Assembly (NCBI GenBank): GCA_018830415.1
Contig: JAHJSJ010000200.1
Coordinates: 1 to 6,134, forward strand
Length of the DNA stretch: 6,134 bases
DNA from: Alphaproteobacteria bacterium
Lineage (GTDB): Bacteria; Pseudomonadota; Alphaproteobacteria; Sphingomonadales; Sphingomonadaceae
Direction: 5' to 3'
How positions within the stretch are numbered: position 1 is the stretch's first letter; every line of letters starts with the position of its first letter. The notes beneath the pieces were generated by a model that was not told the origin of the DNA, did no database searches, and saw only the letters and a list, made by a program, of their open reading frames with translations. The position numbers and the translations under genes were made by a program. This document shows, in pieces, positions 1-4,131 of the stretch.

Positions 1-971
1 GGCGCAGCAGACGCATCGCGCATTTCGATCCGCACGCTGTCACCTGCCTGCATGAACGGCGTCACCGGCGCGCCATCGCGGATGGTTTCGATCATGCGGA
101 TTTCGGCAATGCACGAATATCCCGCGCCGCCTGCCGAAACCGGGGTGCCCGCGCCGCCATCGGCGCCCTTGTTCGATACCGTGCCCGAACCGATGATCGT
201 GCCTGCGCCAAGGTTGCGGGTTTTCGCCGCGTGGGCGACCAGTTGCGCCAGATTGAAGGTCGCATCCTGTCCGGCGTTCGCGCGCCCGAACGGCTGGCCG
301 TTATAATCCACCATCAACGGCAGATGGATCAGGCTGTCGGCCCATGCTTCGCCCAATTCGTCAGGCGTGACCGCCACCGGAGAAAACGCGCTGGCGGGCT
401 TGGACTGGAAGAAGCCAAAACCCTTTTCCAACTCTGCCGGGATCAACCCGCGAAGGCTCACGTCATTCACCAGCATCAGCAGCTTGATGTGTCCTGCCGC
501 GTCGTCTGCCGAAACGCCCATCGGCACATCATCGGTGATAACCGCAATCTCGCCCTCCATGTCGCAGCCCCACGCGGGATCGGCCAAGGGTATCAGCCCA
601 CGCGGCGGTAGGAAAGCATCCGATCCGCCCTGATACATCAGCGGGTCGGTGTAGAAGCTGTCGGGAACCTTGCTGCCGCGTGCCTTCCGGACGAGTTCGA
701 CATGGTTGATATAGGCGCTGCCATCGGCCCATTGGTAGGCGCGCGGTAGCGGCGAATGCGCCTGCCGTTCGTGGAAGCGTTCGCACGGCACGGTTTCATG
801 CTCGACATCGCGGGCGAGCACTTCAAGCTGCGGCGCGATCCGCGCCCAATCATCCAGCGCGGCTTGCAGGGTGGGGGCGATATAGCCCGCCGCGCAGCAG
901 CGGGTAAGGTCTCTGGATACCACCACCAATTTGCCATCGCGGGTGCCGTTGTTGATCGTTGCGAGTTTCAT
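1..971 (-). CDS. Fumarylacetoacetate hydrolase family protein (C-terminus cut by window edge)
   Basis: Probable cytosolic fumarylacetoacetase, splitting 4-fumarylacetoacetate into fumarate and acetoacetate, the last step of homogentisate catabolism. The reading frame is open from ATG at 971 to the window edge: 323 residues are visible, and the family is about 330-340 long, so only the last dozen or so are missing. It matches the short bacterial two-domain FAH type: N-terminal MKLATINNGTRDGKLVVVSRD, then PLPRAYQWADGSAYINHVEL (74-93) and the core GFGFFQSKPASAFSPVAVTP (184-203). Likely metal ligands are E139 and E141 in DMEGE and D170 in LVNDVSL. A Gly/Ala-rich insertion lies at about 268-284. 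AAAGAGG (978-984) is a good ribosome site 6 nt before the ATG. The start overlaps the isomerase stop as ATGA, which suggests translational coupling. That pairing favours fumarylacetoacetate over the related substrate fumarylpyruvate, but sequence alone cannot exclude gentisate-pathway use. Confidence 0.9.
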   Translation of the reverse strand, partial: MKLATINNGTRDGKLVVVSRDLTRCCAAGYIAPTLQAALDDWARIAPQLEVLARDVEHETVPCERFHERQAHSPLPRAYQWADGSAYINHVELVRKARGSKVPDSFYTDPLMYQGGSDAFLPPRGLIPLADPAWGCDMEGEIAVITDDVPMGVSADDAAGHIKLLMLVNDVSLRGLIPAELEKGFGFFQSKPASAFSPVAVTPDELGEAWADSLIHLPLMVDYNGQPFGRANAGQDATFNLAQLVAHAAKTRNLGAGTIIGSGTVSNKGADGGAGTPVSAGGAGYSCIAEIRMIETIRDGAPVTPFMQAGDSVRIEMRDASAA

Positions 972-1639
972 GTCTGGCCTCTTTCCGGGGAATCGATCTG
1001 GTTATCGGGATGCGCGCGTGTGAACGCGGGCAGGGCAAGGCAGGCGGCCTCGATCCGGGTCAGGTGCGGGCTATCTGACAGGTCGTAATCGAACCGCCGC
1101 GCATTGGCGAGTTGCGGGATCAGCACCACTTCAAACAGGCCGGGCGCGTAGCCGTGGAGGAAATCGCCGGTCTTGAGCTGCGCCAACCGCGCCTCCACCG
1201 GCTTGAGCGTGCGCGCCAGCCAGTGGCGATACCACACGTTGATTTCATCCTGCGTGTGGCCGAGCGGGTCTTTGAGGTATTTGAGCACAGGCAGGTTGTT
1301 GATCGCATGAATCTCGGTCGCGATGCCGTAGGTCAGTTCGCGCACCGTGTAGCGGGCCTCGATATCGCGCGGCAGCAGCGGGGCTTGCGGATAGGCTTCG
1401 TCCAGCCATTCGAGCAGCGCCATCGACTGCGCCCGGTCACGCCCGTCAGCCTCTAGCATGGGGAGCGATCCGAATGGGTTGCGCGCCGTAAAGGCGGCGT
1501 CCTTGTTTGCGCCCGTGACGAGGTTGACTGGAATATTCTCGAACGCCAGCCCCTTGAGGTTCAGTGCGATCCTCAGGCGGTAAGAGGTCGAGGAGCGGAA
1601 GTAGCCGTAGAGTTTGATAGGTGAACCCTCCTTCGTCAT
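968..1639 (-). CDS. maiA: Maleylacetoacetate isomerase (zeta-class glutathione S-transferase)
   Basis: Glutathione-dependent cis-trans isomerase converting maleylacetoacetate to fumarylacetoacetate for the FAH enzyme encoded immediately downstream. It is 223 aa from the ATG at 1639 (the family is about 210-220). The N-terminal thioredoxin-fold domain has YFRSSTSYRLRIALNLKG (13-30). The zeta-class active-site SSCS is SSTS here (S16-S19), the form I recall from many bacterial members. NPFGSLPMLE (54-63) carries the cis-proline, and QSMALLEWLDEAYP (71-84) is the glutathione gamma-glutamyl contact region. The all-helical C-terminal domain includes IPQLANARRF (174-183) and the family tail IEAACLALPAFTRAHPDNQ (196-214). 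The open frame runs upstream to 1768, but those 43 codons only translate an intergenic palindrome and are rejected. The start itself is doubtful: the ATG at 1639 has no Shine-Dalgarno, while AGGAGG at 1627-1632 is spaced for the ATC at 1616-1618. A maleylpyruvate isomerase role is the main alternative. Confidence 0.88.
   Translation of the reverse strand: MTKEGSPIKLYGYFRSSTSYRLRIALNLKGLAFENIPVNLVTGANKDAAFTARNPFGSLPMLEADGRDRAQSMALLEWLDEAYPQAPLLPRDIEARYTVRELTYGIATEIHAINNLPVLKYLKDPLGHTQDEINVWYRHWLARTLKPVEARLAQLKTGDFLHGYAPGLFEVVLIPQLANARRFDYDLSDSPHLTRIEAACLALPAFTRAHPDNQIDSPERGQT
1627..1632 (-). promoter_or_regulatory. Shine-Dalgarno AGGAGG inside the 5' end of maiA
   Basis: The minus strand reads ATG ACG AAG GAG GGT TCA CCT ATC AAA CTC. 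The AGGAGG is a near-perfect anti-16S match, lying 4 nt downstream of the only ATG and 8 nt upstream of the ATC at 1618-1616. Family members usually begin at about the (M)-K-L-Y-G-Y position, which is exactly this ATC/AAA/CTC. The site therefore looks like the native ribosome site, with the original start codon changed to ATC. ATC is a rare and weak initiator. A sequencing error is possible. Confidence 0.55.
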
Positions 1640-1640
1640 T

Positions 1641-1677
1641 GCGAGCCTGGCATATGCAGCGGACCACCCAGGCTCGC
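1641..1677. repeat. 10-bp perfect stem-loop directly upstream of the maiA ATG
   Basis: GCGAGCCTGG (1641-1650) is repeated as its reverse complement CCAGGCTCGC (1668-1677) around a 17-nt loop. In the minus-strand transcript the stem ends one base before the ATG at 1639. Its GCGAGC half (1641-1646) is also part of the outer 15-bp arm, so this hairpin and the long-range 1632-1646/1761-1775 pairing exclude each other. Confidence 0.65.
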
Positions 1678-1743
1678 TCGTCCTGAGCCTGTCGAAGGAC
1701 GCTGTGGTGTCCTGTGATGCTTCGACAAGCTTAGCATGAGCGA
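1674..1743. repeat. Imperfect inverted repeat of the TTCGACAGGCTCAGGA type
   Basis: Arms 1674-1698 and 1719-1743 match at 20 of 25 positions around a 20-nt loop (1699-1718). The left arm carries the canonical form (TCCTGAGCCTGTCGAAGG). The right arm (GCTTCGACAAGCTTAGCATG) has several substitutions from the form I remember (AAGCTCAGGA), consistent with a decaying copy. Translated on the minus strand it yields SFDRLRTSE, a spurious peptide that can contaminate protein predictions. Confidence 0.7.
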
Positions 1744-1780
1744 GACGATATTTCTGCGCCGCTCGCAATGACGAAAATCA

Positions 1781-3022
1781 TCAGAACGCCGCAATCCCGG
1801 TAATCGCGCGGCCCAGAATCAGCGCGTGGACATCGGCTGTGCCTTCGTAGGTGTTGACCGTTTCCAGGTTCACCATGTGGCGGATCACCTGATATTCCTC
1901 GGAAATACCGTTGCCGCCGTGCATGTCGCGCGCGGCCCGCGCAATATCCAGAGCCTTGCCGACATTGTTGCGTTTAACGATCGAAATCATGTCGGGGGCG
2001 AACCGGCCTTCGTCGATCAAGCGGCCAACGTGCAAAGACGCTTGCAGGCCCAGCGCAATATCGCTCATCATGTCGGCGAGTTTTTTCTGGAACAATTGCG
2101 TCGCGGCAAGCGGGCGTCCGAACTGCTGGCGATCCAGCCCATATTGGCGCGCGGCGGCAAGGCAGAACTCGGCTGCGCCCATCGCGCCCCACGAAATACC
2201 GTAACGTGCGCGGTTGAGGCAGCCGAACGGGCCTTTCAACCCTTCGACACCGGGCAGCAGCGCGCTTGCGGGCAGGCTCACTTCGTCCATCACGATCATT
2301 CCGGTGGTTGATGCGCGCAAGGAAATCTTGCCCTTGATCTTGGGCGCGGAAAGCCCCGCCATGCCCTTTTCCAGCACAAACCCGCGGATCGCGCCGCCGT
2401 GGGCATCGGATTTGGCCCAGACCACGAACACATCGGCAAATGGCGCGTTGGAAATCCACGTCTTGCTGCCGGAGATGACGTAATCATCCCCGTCGCGCCG
2501 CGCGTGGGTTTTCATCCCGCCGGGATCGCTGCCCGCATCGGGCTCTGTCAGGCCAAAGCAGCCGATCAATTCTCCGCTGGCGAGGCCGGGCAGGTATTGG
2601 CGGCGCTGTTCGTCCGATCCGTAGGCATAGATCGGATGCATCACGAGGCTGGATTGCACGCTCGCCATCGAACGGTATCCGCTGTCCACCCGCTCAATCT
2701 CGCGCGCGATCAGCCCGTAAGCGACATAGCTTGCGCCCGCGCCGCCAAATTCTTCGGGCAGGGTCGCGCCGAGCAACCCGGCTTTGCCCATCAGCGGGAA
2801 CAGTTCGGGCGCATCTGTTTCCTCGCGGAAGGCGTCGATCACGCGCGGTTGCAGTTCACTTTGGGCGAAACCGTGGGCGGCGTCGCGGATCATCCGCTCT
2901 TCCTCGGTCAGCTGGCTTTCAAGATCGAAGGGGTCTTGCCAGTTGAACGGGGAAAGGCGCGAAGTGGGCGGGTGCGAAGTGTCTGGCGTGGTGCCGTGCA
3001 CGGGGATGCTCCTGCTGTTCAT
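1781..3022 (-). CDS. gcdH: Glutaryl-CoA dehydrogenase (acyl-CoA dehydrogenase family)
   Basis: FAD enzyme that oxidises and decarboxylates glutaryl-CoA to crotonyl-CoA and CO2, passing electrons to ETF; part of lysine/tryptophan degradation. At 413 aa it is full length for the family. The identification is strong because the subfamily signatures are present: FNWQDPFDLESQLTEEE (26-42), ERVDSGYRSMASVQSSLVMH (110-129), CFGLTEPDAGSDPGGM (155-170), SLRASTTGMIVMDEV (234-248), ARYGISWGAMGAAEFCL (272-288), MHGGNGISEEY (367-377) and NTYEGTADVHALILGRAITG (390-409). E393 in YEGT is the catalytic base. R117 in GYRS matches the arginine that holds the substrate gamma-carboxylate in human GCDH, arguing against a plain straight-chain acyl-CoA dehydrogenase. 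It ends with tandem stops TGATGA. The ATG at 3022 has only a weak ribosome site (GTGAAG); a GTG at 3001 with AGGAG 7 nt before it is a credible alternative start, removing seven residues before a non-conserved leader. No convincing promoter is visible in the 76 bp upstream. Confidence 0.95.
   Translation of the reverse strand: MNSRSIPVHGTTPDTSHPPTSRLSPFNWQDPFDLESQLTEEERMIRDAAHGFAQSELQPRVIDAFREETDAPELFPLMGKAGLLGATLPEEFGGAGASYVAYGLIAREIERVDSGYRSMASVQSSLVMHPIYAYGSDEQRRQYLPGLASGELIGCFGLTEPDAGSDPGGMKTHARRDGDDYVISGSKTWISNAPFADVFVVWAKSDAHGGAIRGFVLEKGMAGLSAPKIKGKISLRASTTGMIVMDEVSLPASALLPGVEGLKGPFGCLNRARYGISWGAMGAAEFCLAAARQYGLDRQQFGRPLAATQLFQKKLADMMSDIALGLQASLHVGRLIDEGRFAPDMISIVKRNNVGKALDIARAARDMHGGNGISEEYQVIRHMVNLETVNTYEGTADVHALILGRAITGIAAF
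3009..3013 (-). promoter_or_regulatory. Ribosome site suggesting a GTG start for gcdH
   Basis: AGGAG lies 7 nt before an in-frame GTG at 3001-2999 (Val8 of the longer form). The upstream ATG at 3022 has a poorer match. Either start leaves the conserved domain, which begins at about residue 26, intact. Confidence 0.4.
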
Positions 3023-3098
3023 GCTTCACAGCCATTGCAGGCTTCAAGCTGCGGGGCAAGGGGGCGGCGGGGCGGTAGAGCGCGCCGCACAGCGCCGG

Positions 3099-3455
3099 TC
3101 AGGCAGGCGCGAGCAGGCGGTTGGCGGCATCGAGCAGATCGGCCGGGGGGCAGGGCTTGTGCACGGTTACGGCGCGCGGGAAGCGGATGGCGAGTTCCCG
3201 CGCTTCATCGTGTTCGGAATGCAGGATCACCGGCACATCATCGTCAATCAGGGTTTGCGCCAGTTCGTAGGTCAGCCCGTCGGTCAGCTCGATATCGAGG
3301 ATGGCGAGATCGGGCTTGTGTTTCTGGCAGGCAAGTAGCGCGGCAGAAATGCCCGCGTGCGGCCCTTCGATCTCGTAGCCCGCTTCCTCGAAGGTATCGC
3401 ACAGGTCGACAGCGGTGATGAATTCATCCTCAGCCACCAATATCCGCAAGCCCAT
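3099..3455 (-). CDS. Stand-alone response regulator receiver domain (CheY-like)
   Basis: Single-domain phospho-receiver of 118 aa with no output domain. It would accept phosphate from a histidine kinase, or shuttle it in a phosphorelay, in the cytoplasm. All receiver landmarks are visible: the acidic pocket E9-D10 (VAEDE), phospho-acceptor D54 (LAILDIEL), the switch Ser at 80 (ILHSEH) and the conserved K100-P101 (VTVHKPC). The N-terminal pattern EDE-x3-A-x-DL-x-D-x2-EEAGY-x3-GP resembles receivers partnered with HWE/HisKA_2 kinases in alphaproteobacteria; that link is an inference. GGGGAG at 3463-3468 is a good ribosome site 7 nt before the ATG. It has 76-bp gaps on both sides, so it could be cotranscribed with its neighbours or have its own promoter (see 3529-3557). 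No kinase is encoded in the window, so the partner and output are unknown. Confidence 0.9.
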   Translation of the reverse strand: MGLRILVAEDEFITAVDLCDTFEEAGYEIEGPHAGISAALLACQKHKPDLAILDIELTDGLTYELAQTLIDDDVPVILHSEHDEARELAIRFPRAVTVHKPCPPADLLDAANRLLAPA

Positions 3456-3528
3456 CCACCCTCTCCCCGCGCCAGCGACTCCCCCGAAGAGCGGGAATGT
3501 AACACGGATTGGGGGTCAGCCTTGCGGA

Positions 3529-3557
3529 ATATTATCCATTCCTGCCAAATTTGTCAG
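3529..3557 (-). promoter_or_regulatory. Candidate sigma-70-type promoter for the response regulator
   Basis: On the minus strand CTGACA (3552-3557) resembles a -35 element. It is followed after 17 nt by TAATAT (3529-3534), or after 15 nt by GATAAT (3531-3536), as a -10 element. The site overlaps the stop codon of the upstream helix-hairpin-helix gene and would give a leader of roughly 65 nt before the receiver ATG. This is an AT-rich patch in otherwise GC-rich DNA, but the match is by eye only. Confidence 0.3.
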
Positions 3558-4047
3558 TGAAGGCCACTTCGTCGCCTGCCGCGAGCAGTTTGGCCTGTTC
3601 GATCCACTGGTCGCGGGTGATGCGGCCCTTGAATCGGCCGAGCTGCGCATCAATGCGTTCGACATCCGCATCGCTCCACGCGGCGATCTGCGCGTAGGAG
3701 GTGATGCCAAGCTCGCCCAGCAACGTCACCAGCTTGGGGCCGACGCCTTTGATGCGGGTGAGATCGTCGGCGGCAGCAGGCGCGGGTGTGGGGGCAGGCA
3801 TGGGCATGGGAACCGGGACAGGCTCCGCCATCACCTTTACCGCCGCCGGAGCCGCATCGATCAACGCCTGATTGCGGCGCGCTTTTTCAGCGCCTTCGTC
3901 CAGCACGTCACGCGCCAGCGCGGGGGCGCTGCCATCTTCAACCACCTTCGCCTTGCGGTTGCGGCGGGTAAGCAGCCACACCGCCACGACGAGCAGCGCA
4001 AGGCCCAGCAGGATCAGCGGCAGGGCGGCGGAAAGATCAAGGGACAT
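3532..4047 (-). CDS. Membrane-anchored helix-hairpin-helix domain protein, function unknown
   Basis: Protein of 171 aa. Residues 8-27 (LPLILLGLALLVVAVWLL) form one membrane segment followed by a basic stretch (TRRNRKAK), so by the positive-inside rule the rest is probably cytoplasmic. A charged region (about 35-73) leads to a proline-rich stalk PVPVPMPMPAPTPAPA (76-91). A C-terminal helix-hairpin-helix domain (about 94-135, DDLTRIKGVGPKLVTLLGEL) is followed by GRITRDQWIEQAKLLAAG (141-158). The IKGVGPKL hairpin is the sequence-independent DNA-contact type seen in repair and nuclease proteins. Small proteins with this tail are often labelled 'flap endonuclease-like' or attached to ribosomal protein L21 or NADH dehydrogenase subunit names, but no catalytic nuclease residues are visible here. 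The ribosome site GGAGA (4058-4062) is 10 nt from the ATG and modest. Its role is unknown; I would call it a possible membrane-tethered nucleic-acid- or protein-binding factor. Confidence 0.75.
   Translation of the reverse strand: MSLDLSAALPLILLGLALLVVAVWLLTRRNRKAKVVEDGSAPALARDVLDEGAEKARRNQALIDAAPAAVKVMAEPVPVPMPMPAPTPAPAAADDLTRIKGVGPKLVTLLGELGITSYAQIAAWSDADVERIDAQLGRFKGRITRDQWIEQAKLLAAGDEVAFTDKFGRNG
3778..3825 (-). repeat. Low-complexity Pro-Val/Pro-Met/Pro-Ala coding repeat
   Basis: This segment encodes the alternating proline stalk PVPVPMPMPAPTPAPA of the helix-hairpin-helix protein, built from short near-repeats such as GGCATGGGCATGGG on the plus strand. Such tracts vary in length by slippage, so length differences between strains would be expected. 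Confidence 0.6.
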
Positions 4048-4131
4048 GGCGCGGCAATCTCCGGCAAAAGGGAATCAATCGCTGCGACCTTAGCAGGCGC
4101 ACCCGCTTGCGCCCAAGCCCCTTGACGCGGC

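Larger units (their letters stand above)
1632..1775. repeat. Nested palindromic intergenic element between gcdH and maiA
   Basis: The outer arms are 15-bp perfect inverted repeats: TTCGTCATTGCGAGC at 1632-1646 and its reverse complement at 1761-1775. Inside lie a second perfect 10-bp hairpin (1641-1650 with 1668-1677) and a third, longer imperfect palindrome (1674-1698 with 1719-1743). The element fills almost the whole interval between the gcdH stop (1781-1783) and maiA, and its left arm covers the maiA ATG. I recall both sequence types, CGTCATTGCGAGC and TTCGACAGGCTCAGGA, as highly repeated REP-like intergenic elements in sphingomonads and some other bacteria. This window holds only the one composite copy. 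No open reading frame for a transposase is present. Confidence 0.8.

Noticed and set aside
1640..1768. 43-residue N-terminal extension of maiA from TTG 1768
   Set aside because: The codons are a translation of the palindromic repeat, there is no ribosome site, and the extended length exceeds the family's.
1632..1775. Insertion sequence or MITE with target-site duplication
   Set aside because: No transposase is present and no clear direct duplication flanks the outer arms, so I call it only a palindromic repeat.
2399..3418. 339-codon open frame on the plus strand
   Set aside because: It spans antisense of gcdH and the receiver and crosses their intergenic gap; no family pattern is visible and the frame is explained by high GC.
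3481..3495. CCCG-AAGAG-CGGG hairpin between the helix-hairpin-helix and receiver genes
   Set aside because: Only 4 bp of stem and no T-run follow on the minus strand, so it is not supported as a terminator.
4096..4113. 6-bp hairpin GGCGCA/TGCGCC as terminator after the vWA gene
   Set aside because: The stem is short and the minus strand has no T-run after it; such stems are common in GC-rich DNA.
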